Source: DASZHJ01 sp035517495 (lineage in GTDB: Bacteria > Pseudomonadota > Alphaproteobacteria > ATCC43930 > CGMCC-115725). From it: DNA of 64,000 nucleotides. The stretch is taken from contig DATIYT010000024.1 of the NCBI GenBank assembly GCA_035517495.1, positions 68,386 to 132,385 of the forward strand. The letters run 5' to 3'. The notes beneath the pieces were generated by a model that made no database searches, was not told the DNA's origin, and was given only the letters and a program-made list of their open reading frames with translations. This document shows, in pieces, positions 29,072 through 39,647 of this stretch (position 1 is its first letter; each line of letters opens with the position of its first letter). A program made the position numbers and the translations under genes.

Positions 29072-29800
29072 ATGGGCCCGAGCGGCCCTGGCCGGCTGGC
29101 CGGGCGCATCGCGCTCGTGACTGGCGCGTCGCGCGGACTGGGCGCCGCGGTCGCCCGGCGGTTTGCCGCCGAGGGAGCGCATCTGATCCTGGTCGCGCGC
29201 ACGCAAGGAGCGCTCGAGGAGCTCGACGACGAAATGCGCGCGAGCGGCAGGGAACCGCCAACGCTGCTCGCCCTTGATCTGCGCCAACACGACAAGATCG
29301 ACCAAATGGGGGCAGCGATCCACGAGCGCTTCGGCCGGCTCGACGTTTTGGTCGGGAATGCCGCGGCGCTCGGCGCGCTCTCGCCCATGGGGCATATCGA
29401 TCCCAAGACCTGGGACGCGGTGATGGCGCTCAATGCCACCGCCAATTGGCGCCTCATCCGGTCGCTCGATCCGCTTTTGTGCGCGTCGCCCTCGGGCCGC
29501 GCCATCTTCGTCACCTGCGCCGCGGCACGCGAGCTCAGGGCCTATTGGGGTCTCTATGGCGCGAGCAAAGCCGCGCTCGATGCGATCGTGCGCGTCTATG
29601 CGGCGGAAATGAGCAACACTCCCGTGCGCGTCAATCTGATCGATCCTGGGCCGCTCGCGACACGGCTTCGTCTGCAGGCCTTTCCCGGCGAAGATCGAAG
29701 CAAACTGCGCCGGACCGAAGACGCGACCGACGAGTTCGTGGCACTGGCCTCGGCGGCGGAAACACGGAACGGCGCGACGGTTCGAGCGTTCGAGGGGTGA
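29072..29800 (+). CDS. SDR-family oxidoreductase with Cys at the catalytic Ser position
   Basis: This 242-aa short-chain dehydrogenase has the nucleotide motif TGASRGLG (residues 17-24), NAAA, N121 and the YGASK catalytic pair (Y162, K166). The residue 13 before the Tyr, normally Ser, is C149 (context FVTCAAAREL). Its position right after purF (4-bp gap) and before convergent der is common in alphaproteobacteria. The segment resembles YciK-like SDRs. The cofactor and substrate are unknown, and loss of Ser may reduce or change activity. Confidence 0.88.
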   Translation: MGPSGPGRLAGRIALVTGASRGLGAAVARRFAAEGAHLILVARTQGALEELDDEMRASGREPPTLLALDLRQHDKIDQMGAAIHERFGRLDVLVGNAAALGALSPMGHIDPKTWDAVMALNATANWRLIRSLDPLLCASPSGRAIFVTCAAARELRAYWGLYGASKAALDAIVRVYAAEMSNTPVRVNLIDPGPLATRLRLQAFPGEDRSKLRRTEDATDEFVALASAAETRNGATVRAFEG

Positions 29801-29803
29801 CTG

Positions 29804-31150
29804 CTATTCTCTCTCAACGTAAGGGTTCTTCCCGCCACGCAGCATCATGCGGATGGGGACGCCCGGCAGATCGAAATCTCTGCGCATGAGATTGACGAGG
29901 TAGCGACGATAGGAGTCCGGGAGCTCACCGGGCTTGGAAGCGAAGAGCGCGAAGGTAGGCGGGCGAATATTGGCTTGGGTCATGTAGCGGATGCGCAGCC
30001 GTCGCCCTGATACCAAGGGCGGTGGATGCTGCACCTGCGCCGCCGCAAGCCAGCGATTGAGCACGGGCGTCGAAATTCGACGGTTCCAGGCCTCGTAGGT
30101 CTTGAGCACGGCGGGCATCAGCCGCTCAACACCGCGGCCGGTTTTTGCCGACAGCATGACTGCTGCCAAACCCTGCAATTGCGGGAGCGATTCCTGAATG
30201 CGCTCGCGCAGCTTGCGTCGCGCGGCGTCCTTGTCTTCGACCAGATCCCATTTGTTGACGGCGAGCACGAGAGCGCGACCCTCTTCCTCCACCAATCTGG
30301 CGATCGCCAGGTCCTGGCGTTCCAACATCTGCTCGGCGTCGAGCACCAGCACCGCCACTTCAGCGAAGCGGATTGCGCGCAAGGTGTCAGCAATCGAGAG
30401 CCGCTCCATCCGTTCCTCGACCTTGGCGCGCCGCCGCAAGCCCGCCGTGTCGATCAACCGAACGGGTTGCCCATGCCAGCGCCATTCGATCGCGATGGCA
30501 TCCCGGGTGATCCCCGGCTCCGGACCCGTCAGCAGCCGTTCCTCACCGACCAGTCGATTGACCAGGGTCGATTTTCCCACATTGGGGCGGCCAATGATCG
30601 CGAGCTGCAGCGGCCTCGCCTCGTCCGGCTCCGGCGCGGGCGCCAGCTCCTTTCTCTCGTCGATCAGCGGGCGAACCGCGTCATAAAGATCGCTCAAACC
30701 CTCGCCGTGCTCGGCGGAGACAGGCACGGGATCACCGAGCCCCAGCGAGTATGCATCCAGCACTCCCGCCTGCCCGCCACCACCTTCGGCCTTGTTGGCA
30801 ACGAGAATTGTCGGGATCTCGCGGCGTCTGAGCCATCGTGCGAATTCCTGATCGAACGGCGTGACGCCCGCGCGCGCGTCGATGACGAAGAGCACGCCTT
30901 GCGCACGCTGTGCCACGCGCTCGGTCTCGGCGCGCATGCGTTCGACAAGACTGTCGCTTGCCCCTGCGTCAACCCCCGCTGTATCGAGCACGCGGAACCT
31001 GAGATCGCCGATTTCGGCGTTACCCTCGCGCCAATCGCGCGTTACACCCGGCTCATCGTCGACCAACGCCAACCGCCGGCCCACCAGCCGGTTGAACAGC
31101 GTGGACTTCCCGACATTGGGACGCCCGACAATGGCAAGCGTGACGCTCAT
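29804..31150 (-). CDS. der: Ribosome-assembly GTPase Der (EngA)
   Basis: Der has two tandem GTPase domains and a KH-like domain and matures the 50S subunit. The 448-aa protein shows P-loops GRPNVGKST at residues 9-17 and again at 187-195, DTAG motifs in both domains, NKAE and NKWD specificity motifs, and a basic C-terminal KH region. The start MSVTLAIVG is preferred to an upstream frame extension. It is the last gene of the TPR-bamB-der unit and ends 3 bp from the SDR gene with no room for a terminator. Confidence 0.97.
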   Translation of the reverse strand: MSVTLAIVGRPNVGKSTLFNRLVGRRLALVDDEPGVTRDWREGNAEIGDLRFRVLDTAGVDAGASDSLVERMRAETERVAQRAQGVLFVIDARAGVTPFDQEFARWLRRREIPTILVANKAEGGGGQAGVLDAYSLGLGDPVPVSAEHGEGLSDLYDAVRPLIDERKELAPAPEPDEARPLQLAIIGRPNVGKSTLVNRLVGEERLLTGPEPGITRDAIAIEWRWHGQPVRLIDTAGLRRRAKVEERMERLSIADTLRAIRFAEVAVLVLDAEQMLERQDLAIARLVEEEGRALVLAVNKWDLVEDKDAARRKLRERIQESLPQLQGLAAVMLSAKTGRGVERLMPAVLKTYEAWNRRISTPVLNRWLAAAQVQHPPPLVSGRRLRIRYMTQANIRPPTFALFASKPGELPDSYRRYLVNLMRRDFDLPGVPIRMMLRGGKNPYVERE

Positions 31151-31174
31151 GGGGGGCGGCGCTGCAAGCGCCAA

Positions 31175-32521
31175 TCAGCGATAGGCGATCAGATCGGCGT
31201 CGGCCGTGAGTATGTACATGGTGCGGTTGGCAAGCACCGGAGCCAAGAAACCGCCGTCTGAGATATCCATTCTGCCCAAAGCTTTGCCGGTATATGGCGA
31301 GATAGCGACCGCTGTGCCGTCCGACGACAGCACGATCAACCGATCGCCCGCAAGCACCGGCCCCGCCCATTCCAGGGGATGGCGTTTCTTCTTGTCGTTC
31401 TCGTAGCGCGGCAGGTCGAGCACCCATTTAACGCGGCCCTCGCGCCGTGTGAGGCAGACCAGGGCGTTGTCGTTGGTGAGCACATAGATGAACTCGCCCG
31501 CTACCCACGGGCTATAGGAGCCGCCGATGTCCTGTTCCCAGACGCGGTCGCCGCTGCGCAGGTCGATCGCGACCATGCGACCGCTATGGCTCACCGCGAT
31601 GACCATGCCGTGATCGATGATCGGTCGGCCGCGGATGTCCGCGAGAGCGGTCATGGCGTCCAGGCTTTGCGCACTCGCCAGGCTGTCGTTCCAGAGCGGA
31701 CGGCCATTCTCGACGCTGAACGCGAAAATCTCACCCGAGCTGTATGCCACCACCGCGATCTCGCCCTCGACCGCCGGGCTGGCGCCACCCAGCAAGCCAG
31801 CGGGCTCGGGCAAGCCGTTATGCGTCCAGAGCAGGTGGCCGTCGCTGGTCGAGAGGACGTGCAGTTCGTTCTCGATCGTAACGACATAGACGCGGCCATC
31901 GGCCACCGTCGGCGGCGAATGGATCGGCGAGGGCACCTGGTGGCGCCAAATAACCTTGCCCGTCGTCGCCCGAACGGCGAGCACCTCGGCATAACCGGTG
32001 CTGACGAAGAGCTGGTCGCCGAGCGCGGCCAGGCCGCCGCCGAACGTCGTTGTCTTGGTGCCCTTCGGCTTGGGGTCCAAGGTCCAGAGCTCTTTACCGG
32101 TTCCCGCGTCGAGCGCGGTAATCTTCGATTCCGCGTCCATTGCGAAGACGCGGCCGTTCTCGACCACGGGAGCCGCCACGATCTCGCCGTCGGAGGAATC
32201 GCCATCGCCCACGCTGCGGCTCCACAGCTCCTTTATGGTGTCGCCGAGCGCGAGATGCTGCATCGCGTGCGTCGGATATCCACCCGCCTCCGGCCAATCC
32301 GGATTGACTGCGGGGCGCGGCAACCGCACGTCGACGGTTTGGATCGAGGGGTCGGGGTGAATGTCTCCTTCGAGGTTCAGCACCGAGACGCGCTTGCCCT
32401 GCAGCGGTTCCTTGTGTTCGCCGCCCGGAATGATCTCGTCGAACAGGCTGCATCCCCAGAGTGCCAGCGGCAGCAACATGATCGGCAGAAGGCGGATGAC
32501 ACGCACCGGAGCAGCCCTCAC
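31175..32521 (-). CDS. bamB: Outer-membrane assembly lipoprotein BamB
   Basis: BamB is the PQQ-like beta-propeller lipoprotein of the BAM complex. The 448-aa protein has a signal peptide with lipobox LALWGC (lipidated C24), then repeated propeller blades with motifs such as GKELWTLDP, GKVIWRHQV and GDRVWEQDI. The GTG start at 32521 overlaps the stop of the TPR gene (GTGA). TPR-bamB-der is the common arrangement, as in yfgM-bamB-der. Confidence 0.94.
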   Translation of the reverse strand: MRAAPVRVIRLLPIMLLPLALWGCSLFDEIIPGGEHKEPLQGKRVSVLNLEGDIHPDPSIQTVDVRLPRPAVNPDWPEAGGYPTHAMQHLALGDTIKELWSRSVGDGDSSDGEIVAAPVVENGRVFAMDAESKITALDAGTGKELWTLDPKPKGTKTTTFGGGLAALGDQLFVSTGYAEVLAVRATTGKVIWRHQVPSPIHSPPTVADGRVYVVTIENELHVLSTSDGHLLWTHNGLPEPAGLLGGASPAVEGEIAVVAYSSGEIFAFSVENGRPLWNDSLASAQSLDAMTALADIRGRPIIDHGMVIAVSHSGRMVAIDLRSGDRVWEQDIGGSYSPWVAGEFIYVLTNDNALVCLTRREGRVKWVLDLPRYENDKKKRHPLEWAGPVLAGDRLIVLSSDGTAVAISPYTGKALGRMDISDGGFLAPVLANRTMYILTADADLIAYR

Positions 32522-33162
32522 GAGCCCAACGCCGCCACCATCTGGGCGGCACGCGCGCGCAGGCCCTGCGGAGCGGTGAGATCATCGGCGAGCCGCTGAT
32601 AGTCCGTGCGCGCTGCATTGCGGTCGCCGGCCTTGAGATGCGCGATCGCGGTGAGTTCGATGGCTGAAGGATGCCAGGGACTATCCGCCGCAGTAAGCGG
32701 TGCAAGGCGCTCGATGATCACCGAGGGATCAAGGCTATCGATCGCTTGGAAAGCCCACGAGAGCGTCGCGAGATCGCGGTAGATTTGATCGACGGCACCA
32801 TCCTTAGCTATCGAGTCGTAGGCGGCGATCGCCGCCGCCGGATCGCCTGCGCGAGCGCGGAGCGCCGCCGTCTCGAAGCGCGCCACCAGCGCGCGGCCGG
32901 CATGGGCATCGCTCGAGAGCACTGTCAGCGCATCTGCCGCCTCGGCCGTTTTGCCCTGGGCGGCGAGCGTCAGCGCTGCGGCGGCGCGCGTCCCCTCATC
33001 CTGGCGCTGCTGTAAATCATGGGCGCGCCACCACGAAAAGGCGCCGGTCGCCGCCACGATCAATACCGCCAGCGCGACCACATAATTGCCATATCGCTTC
33101 CAGAGCTTGGCGAAATTGTCGCGCCTTAGCTCCTCATCGACTTCTTGAAAGATATCGCTCAC
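32518..33162 (-). CDS. YfgM-like TPR membrane protein
   Basis: The 214-aa protein begins at GTG (33162), giving MSDIFQEVDEELRRDNF. It has one transmembrane segment at about residues 26-44 (NYVVALAVLIVAATGAF) and a TPR-like helical periplasmic domain with Ala-rich repeats. YfgM-type proteins associate with the Sec translocon and periplasmic chaperones. The frame continues upstream, but the conserved start of this family is at this GTG. It heads the bamB-der unit. Confidence 0.88.
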   Translation of the reverse strand: MSDIFQEVDEELRRDNFAKLWKRYGNYVVALAVLIVAATGAFSWWRAHDLQQRQDEGTRAAAALTLAAQGKTAEAADALTVLSSDAHAGRALVARFETAALRARAGDPAAAIAAYDSIAKDGAVDQIYRDLATLSWAFQAIDSLDPSVIIERLAPLTAADSPWHPSAIELTAIAHLKAGDRNAARTDYQRLADDLTAPQGLRARAAQMVAALGS

Positions 33163-33239
33163 AGCGGCATTGGCACCTTGATAGAGCACGGCCCGCGCAA
33201 CCGCAGGCGCGCGTGGCATCCCGTTCGGGACTGGAAACG

Positions 33240-33275
33240 GCGGCTACATATAGCCGCTCGGCCGGGCCGAGGCAA
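33240..33275 (-). promoter_or_regulatory. Predicted promoter of the TPR-bamB-der unit, overlapping an inverted repeat
   Basis: Minus strand TTGCCT (33270-33275) and TATATG (33247-33252) are 17 bp apart, about 85 bp before the TPR start codon. The -10 element forms the loop of the inverted repeat GCGGCTA-CATA-TAGCCGC (33240-33257), so DNA- or RNA-level control is possible. A second imperfect GC-rich hairpin lies near 33295-33316 with no T-tract. Confidence 0.5.
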
Positions 33276-33419
33276 ACCCTTGAAAACGCGACCCGGTCGG
33301 GTTCGCCAACCCGGCCCCGCCGCGCGCGGCGATCCCTGGCTCTGGACGAGTCGCAAGAAATAGGGAAGACTTGCTGTCATGGGTGTCGACGAGATGATTT
33401 CCTAGGCCGAGGCGGCGCG

Positions 33420-33779
33420 ATGGCAACATTGCACCGCCTCAGCGACTACCGGCGCAAAGCCCGGAGCGTCTTCTTCAGCCGTCGTGAACTCAACCAGCTC
33501 CTCTCGCTCTATAGCCGCCAGGTCATGCGCGGCGAGTGGCGTGACTATGCGATCGACCAGCAAGAAGGCGCGGCGCTGTTCTCGGTGTTTCGCCATACCC
33601 ACGAGCGGCCGCTGTTCACGGTGGTGAAATTTGCGCCCGGCAGCAGCCGGCACGGCGATTTCACAGTGCTGATGGGCCCCCAACGCCTGGCAAGCGGCGC
33701 GGCGCTGGGCGAGGTGCTGGCGAGCCTGCAAAAGCAACTCCCCGCCGCCCGCGCGGTCGACCTTGGGAAGTACCGCTAG
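33420..33779 (+). CDS. DUF2794 family protein
   Basis: The 119-aa product starts MATLHRLSDYRRKARSVFFS and contains LLSLYSRQVMRGEWRDYAID and RPLFTVVKF, typical of the alphaproteobacterial DUF2794 family. It is soluble, without signal peptide or membrane segments. The frame is open for 69 codons upstream, but that part is intergenic-like and lacks similarity. It is convergent with the amidase (5-bp gap). Function unknown. Confidence 0.85.
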   Translation: MATLHRLSDYRRKARSVFFSRRELNQLLSLYSRQVMRGEWRDYAIDQQEGAALFSVFRHTHERPLFTVVKFAPGSSRHGDFTVLMGPQRLASGAALGEVLASLQKQLPAARAVDLGKYR

Positions 33780-33784
33780 CTGCT

Positions 33785-35149
33785 TCAGTTTCCGCGTCCT
33801 CCCGCGAGCGCCGCTTCGACCGCGAGTCCGATTGCAATCAGCCGCTCGTCGCGGCCGTGATCCTCGACCAGCATCAACCCGACCGGCGCCTCGCCTTGCC
33901 GCTGAATGGGGATCGTGATCGAGCAACGGTCGAGGAAATTGATGATCGAGGTGTTGCGGAGAATCTTGGCGTTGATGCGCCAGAAGTCTTCGTCGCGCGC
34001 GAAGGCGGCGATCGGCGGCGCCACCAGAGGCAGGGTCGGCATTGCAAGCGCATCGACCGCCGCAGCCTCCTCGCGCACGCGCGCGATAAAATCCGCGCGC
34101 GCCGCCAGCAGGCGAATGTACTCGACCGCCGTCATTTCGCGGCCGCGCTCGATGCGCACGCGAACGCGCGGGTCATACTCGTTGCCACGGCGCGCGAGTA
34201 GAGGCTCGTGCCAGGCATAGGCCTCGGCAGGAGAGAAACCACCCTTGACGTTGATGCCGGCATAGGACGCGAGCGCCTTCATCGGCAGATCGACGATACG
34301 CGCGCCCGCGCGGCTCAATGCCGCAAGCGTGCTCTCGAAGGCGGCCGCCACCGGCGCCTCGAGATCGTCGAGCATGATGGTCTGCGGCACGCCGACCCGC
34401 AGCCCCGCGAGCGAAGCCGCGGCCGGAACGCGCGGCGGCTCGCCCGCTATTACAGCGTCGGTGAGTGCGCAGCACGAAACGCTGACCCCGATCGGACCGA
34501 TCGAATCCAAAGTGGTTGAGAGCGGCGTCGCCCCCTCGCGCGGCACGCGATACTGCGTCGGCTTCAATCCGACGAGACCGCAGAACGCCGCGGGAATGCG
34601 CACGGAACCGCCGGTGTCGGTGCCGATCGCGACCGCCGCCATTCCGTCCGCGACCGAGATCGGCGCGCCCGAAGATGAGCCACCGGGAATGCGCGCGCGG
34701 TCGTAGGGATTGCCCGGCGTGCCGTAATGCGGGTTGATGCCGACACCGGAGAACGCGAATTCGGTCATGTTTGTGCGGCCCATGATGACCGCACCCGCGG
34801 CCTTGAGCCGCGCCACGATGGGCGCGTCTTGCGCTGCGGGAGGCGCGTCATCGAGTGCGCGCGATCCCGCGAGCGTGCGCTCGCCCTTGACGTCGAAGAG
34901 GTCCTTGATCGAGACGGGAATACCGGCAAGCGGCGAGGCCAAGTAGCCGGCGGCACGAAGTCGATCTTGGGCGTCGGCCGCGGCGCGCGCTGTTTCGGCA
35001 TAGACCTTGACGAAGGCACGCTTGCCTTCGCCCGAGGGATCGGCGATACGTGCGAGCGCTGCTTCCACCAGCGCGCGGCTGGTGGCGCGGCCTTCGGTGA
35101 GGTCTCGACCAAGCCGCTGCAAGGTCGGTCGCTCTAGAGGTGCGGGCAT
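33785..35149 (-). CDS. Amidase signature family enzyme
   Basis: The 454-aa protein has the Ser-cisSer-Lys catalytic triad of the amidase signature family: K82 in VSIKDLF, S158 in PGGSSSGA and S182 in GTDTGGSVR. The spacing of 24 residues between the two serines equals that in FAAH. It could hydrolyse amides or act as an indole-acetamide or aryl-amide hydrolase; it is not linked to gatB/gatC, so a GatA role is unlikely. The start MPAPLERP gives the natural N terminus. Confidence 0.9.
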   Translation of the reverse strand: MPAPLERPTLQRLGRDLTEGRATSRALVEAALARIADPSGEGKRAFVKVYAETARAAADAQDRLRAAGYLASPLAGIPVSIKDLFDVKGERTLAGSRALDDAPPAAQDAPIVARLKAAGAVIMGRTNMTEFAFSGVGINPHYGTPGNPYDRARIPGGSSSGAPISVADGMAAVAIGTDTGGSVRIPAAFCGLVGLKPTQYRVPREGATPLSTTLDSIGPIGVSVSCCALTDAVIAGEPPRVPAAASLAGLRVGVPQTIMLDDLEAPVAAAFESTLAALSRAGARIVDLPMKALASYAGINVKGGFSPAEAYAWHEPLLARRGNEYDPRVRVRIERGREMTAVEYIRLLAARADFIARVREEAAAVDALAMPTLPLVAPPIAAFARDEDFWRINAKILRNTSIINFLDRCSITIPIQRQGEAPVGLMLVEDHGRDERLIAIGLAVEAALAGGRGN

Positions 35150-35361
35150 GAAGCCTCCTTGACGATAAGGGCCCCGAGCAAACACCGGCGCAGGTCCCTG
35201 ATGCAAGTCCGGCGCGGCGCCCCTTCAATTCGGCGATAATAAGGCAGGCGCAAGGAAGAGCGCGCGAACCCCCGCATTGCAGCTTTGCACGAATATCACT
35301 GGGCAGAAGGCGCGGTCCTCCCGGAGGATACCCGCAAGGGTGACCGCCAAAGCGGGATTCA

Positions 35362-36285
35362 ATGCCTAAGGTTATCATGCCCGAGCCAAGCCGGGAGGAG
35401 ATCCGGCGCGGCATTCTCTACATGGTCGCTTCGGTCCTGGTGTTCGCCACGGCAAACGCCATGGTGAAGTACGCGGAAGCGGTCTATCCCGCGACCGAAG
35501 TGGTCTTCTTCCGCTGCGCCTTTTCGCTGATCCCGTGCCTGGTGCTGATCGCGAGTCACGGCGGGTTCAAGGTGCTGCGCACGCGGCGCCTTCCCGAACA
35601 TATCGGGCGCGGCGTCATGCAGTTTCTCTCGACCATCGCCATTTTCATCTCGTTTCACCTGATGCCGCTGGCCGACGTGGCGGCGATCACCTTCTCGTCG
35701 CCGCTGTTCGTAACCGTGCTGTCGATCCCGGCACTGGGCGAAAAGGTGGGCCCGCATCGCTGGGCCGCAGTGCTGCTGGGGTTTATCGGCGTCCTGATCA
35801 TGGCGCGCCCGGGTGCGGGCTCCATGTCCTACGGCGCGCTGCTGGCACTCGCCAACGCCGCCCTCGGCGCCTCGATCACCATCGCCATGCGGCGCATGAC
35901 CTTGACCGAACCCTCGATCACTTTGGTCTCGTATCAGGCAATCGTCACCACGGCGCTTAGTCTGATTGTTCTACCTCTCGATTGGGTGACACCGGACTTG
36001 TTTGGTGCTCTCAACCTGATGGCAATCGGAATTTGTTCGGGGGTGGGCCAGTTCCTCTGGACGCAGGCCTTCCGATTCGCCCCGGCCGCGGTCTGCGCGC
36101 CCTTCAACTACACCAGCATCATCTGGGCCATGGGCTTTGGCTTTTTCATCTGGGGCGATGTGCCGACACCAATGCTGGTTTTTGGCGCTGCCGTGGTGGC
36201 ATCGAGCGGCCTCTATATTCTCTACCGCGAGACGATCCGGCAGGCGAGTCAGCGGCCCAACCTTGCGACCGTGCGCGGGCATTAG
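35362..36285 (+). CDS. EamA/DMT-superfamily transporter
   Basis: This 307-aa integral membrane protein has ten hydrophobic segments in two EamA halves, with the motif region ATNAMVKYAE... in the first helix and PLFVTVLSIPALGEKVGPHRW at the end of the first half. Such transporters export or import metabolites such as amino acids or nucleosides. A second ATG five codons in is also possible. It is divergent from the amidase; a regulatory link is not visible. Confidence 0.88.
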   Translation: MPKVIMPEPSREEIRRGILYMVASVLVFATANAMVKYAEAVYPATEVVFFRCAFSLIPCLVLIASHGGFKVLRTRRLPEHIGRGVMQFLSTIAIFISFHLMPLADVAAITFSSPLFVTVLSIPALGEKVGPHRWAAVLLGFIGVLIMARPGAGSMSYGALLALANAALGASITIAMRRMTLTEPSITLVSYQAIVTTALSLIVLPLDWVTPDLFGALNLMAIGICSGVGQFLWTQAFRFAPAAVCAPFNYTSIIWAMGFGFFIWGDVPTPMLVFGAAVVASSGLYILYRETIRQASQRPNLATVRGH

Positions 36286-36356
36286 AGCGCGGCTTCCCCC
36301 GAGCGCTACTCGGCGCCATACTGCATTGCAGCATTCCGGCGCAGGAGGGCTGCCCC

Positions 36357-37172
36357 ATGCGTCTCGGTTATCTCGCTACCGTGCTCACCCGCATCTCCAC
36401 GTGGTTGGTGGCGCTCGCTCCCGCGAGCGCGCTTGCGGCTGGCGTCTGCTCCGAGGTGGTCGCCAGTGCGCCGCCTCCTTTGACCTTGGCGGCCTTCCAC
36501 CCGCAGCTCGCGGATGAAGAGGGCGTGGTCGGCATCACCTTCCTCGGCCATGCGAGCTTCCTGCTGACCAGCCCCGCCGGCATCACCGCGGTCACGGATT
36601 ACAACGGCTTCTTCCGGCCCAAGGACCCGCCGGACATCGTCACCATGAACCACGCACATCCCATGCACTACACCGACGACATCGACCCCAGCATCAAGTT
36701 GGTCCTGCGGGGATGGCAGACCGGGCCGGAGCCGCCGCATTACGATGTGAAGCTTGGTGACGTGCGCGTGCGCAACGTCTCCACCAACATACGCGACGGC
36801 GCGGGCGGCACCGAATACGGCGGCAATTCCATCTTCATCTTCGAGATGGGCGATCTCTGCATCGCGCATCTCGGTCATCTGCATCACACGCTGACGTCCG
36901 AGCACATCGAGCAACTGGGACAGATCGACGTGCTGTTGGCGCCGATCGATGGCGCCTACACCATCAGCCACGAAGACATGATCGAGGTGATCGGGCAGAT
37001 TCACCCTGCCCTTGTGATCCCCATGCACTATTTCGGGCGCTCCGTCGTGGAGCGCTTCGCATCACGCGTCGGAGACCGCTATCCGATCCGCTACATGGAG
37101 AACGCGACCATTACCCTTACCCGCTCCGAACTGCCGAAAAGCACGGAAATCTGGGTGCTGCCGGGTTTTTAG
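36357..37172 (+). CDS. Exported MBL-fold metallo-hydrolase
   Basis: The 271-aa protein has a signal peptide (MRLGYLATVLTRIS, hydrophobic core, cleavage near ALAAG). The metal-dependent hydrolase core follows: FLGHASFLLTSPAG, TDYNGF, MNHAHPMHY in place of the classic HxHxDH, LGHLHH and IPMHYFG. The pattern resembles UlaG-like/N-acylphosphatidylethanolamine PLD-like MBL proteins. The periplasmic location is inferred. Substrate unknown. Confidence 0.83.
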   Translation: MRLGYLATVLTRISTWLVALAPASALAAGVCSEVVASAPPPLTLAAFHPQLADEEGVVGITFLGHASFLLTSPAGITAVTDYNGFFRPKDPPDIVTMNHAHPMHYTDDIDPSIKLVLRGWQTGPEPPHYDVKLGDVRVRNVSTNIRDGAGGTEYGGNSIFIFEMGDLCIAHLGHLHHTLTSEHIEQLGQIDVLLAPIDGAYTISHEDMIEVIGQIHPALVIPMHYFGRSVVERFASRVGDRYPIRYMENATITLTRSELPKSTEIWVLPGF

Positions 37173-37346
37173 CGAGACGCCTGGAGAAACAAGAAAACCG
37201 ATGAGGAGATGGGGGGACGCGCTCACCGAGTGCCATCATTCGAATTTCGACCCGCTCCGTGAGCAATCTCGACGAGCGCACCCCATCCCCTTCAATCCCC
37301 CGATCTCCTAAATCTTTTTTGAGCCGCACACTCGACTGCTCAAGCG

Positions 37347-38354
37347 CTAAAGCTTCACATCGCTCGCGAGATGGTAGACGCAATCGCCGCGTTCGACCCG
37401 GGCGGGAACGCGCTTGCAAACCACTACGCCGTCGCCCCTGAAATGCACCGGTGCCGGCTCGCGCCAGGGTTCGTCCGGGAACACGACCACTCCCGCGAGA
37501 TCGCCTTTCCTGACGTTGTCACCCAGCTCGACGCGCGGCTCGAACAGCCCGGAGTCATAGGCATAAGCGTAGTGCGCCGCGCGATCGACCTGCATGATGC
37601 GCGTTGGATGGGCATCGACCTTTTCCGCGAGCACGCCCAGATGACTGAGCACGTTGCGCACGCCGCGCTCGGTGATCGCCAGCGTCGCCGGCGTCACCAT
37701 CCCGGCGCCGCCCAGCTCCGCGCTCACGCCGATGATGCCGGCGCGCTCGGCCGCGGAAAGGATTCCACCGGTGCCGAGCTCGGTGCCGCCCGACATCAGA
37801 TAGCAATTGGGTGCGCCGAAAGCGCGAACCAACTCCAGTATCTTGTCGAGCGTCTTCTTGTCGTCGACGCGCCGCGCCAGGGTGCCGGGGACGTAGATGA
37901 GCGAGCTGCCGCCGGAGTGCAGGTCCATCGAATAATCGACCTCGGGCATCAGCACGGTCTCGACGAAATGCGCGATCATCCAGGTGGGGCGTCCATCGGG
38001 ATCGCCGGGGAATACCCGGTTCAGGTTGCCGTCATCGATCGGCGAGGTGCGCATGCCCGCGGCCGCCGCGGGGAAATTCAACATCGGCACGATGATCACC
38101 TGGCCGCTGATGTTTTCGGGCGCGAGCATGCGCGCGAGCTTGGTCAGCACGACTTGCCCCTCATACTCATCGCCGTGATTGCCGGAGGTGAGCAGCACGC
38201 GCGGGCCGGTGCCGTTGCGGATCGAGACGATCGGCATCGCAAGGAAGCCGTAGGCGGAGCGATGCACGGAATGAGGCAAGCGCAGGTATCCCGTGTGCTT
38301 GCCGTTGGCGGCGAGGTCGATCTCGATCGAAATCTTGGAACGGCGGTTGGACAT
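37347..38354 (-). CDS. Succinylglutamate desuccinylase/aspartoacylase family deacylase (DoeB-like)
   Basis: This 335-aa zinc deacylase has the metal motif SGNHGDEYEG (H60, E63) and the later DLHSGG (H146), as in the AstE/AspA superfamily. The closest arrangement I recognise is the N-alpha-acetyl-diaminobutyrate deacetylase type of ectoine degradation, but no other ectoine gene is near. It is convergent with the MBL gene; the 174-bp gap holds a short inverted repeat TTGAGC/GCTCAA (about 37319-37343) without a usable T-tract. Confidence 0.82.
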   Translation of the reverse strand: MSNRRSKISIEIDLAANGKHTGYLRLPHSVHRSAYGFLAMPIVSIRNGTGPRVLLTSGNHGDEYEGQVVLTKLARMLAPENISGQVIIVPMLNFPAAAAGMRTSPIDDGNLNRVFPGDPDGRPTWMIAHFVETVLMPEVDYSMDLHSGGSSLIYVPGTLARRVDDKKTLDKILELVRAFGAPNCYLMSGGTELGTGGILSAAERAGIIGVSAELGGAGMVTPATLAITERGVRNVLSHLGVLAEKVDAHPTRIMQVDRAAHYAYAYDSGLFEPRVELGDNVRKGDLAGVVVFPDEPWREPAPVHFRGDGVVVCKRVPARVERGDCVYHLASDVKL

Positions 38355-38473
38355 GTGGCTGGCATCCCCTTTGTTCGCCGGCACTCTAGACCGAGCACCG
38401 TCGTTCATGAAAGCGGGAGAGCCCGCGGACCAGCGGACCCTCCCGTCGATGTACGAAAGACCAGGCCGAGCAG

Positions 38474-39583
<1,110 letters not shown>

Positions 39584-39647
39584 GCAGTCTCCCTCCTCTC
39601 ACTCGGATTTCGATCCGCCGACGGGTGCGGCGGTGACCAGGCGGCAC

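Noticed and set aside
31379..32599. A 406-codon plus-strand frame opposite bamB
   Set aside because: Antisense to conserved bamB with no domain similarity.
33163..33419. Possible tRNA or small RNA gene in the GC-rich gap before the DUF2794 gene
   Set aside because: No cloverleaf or CCA-like end can be drawn; the hairpins there are better explained as promoter/leader structure.
37319..37343. TTGAGC/GCTCAA hairpin with adjacent T-run between the MBL and deacylase genes
   Set aside because: The T-run precedes rather than follows the stem on the plus strand, so it does not fit an intrinsic terminator.
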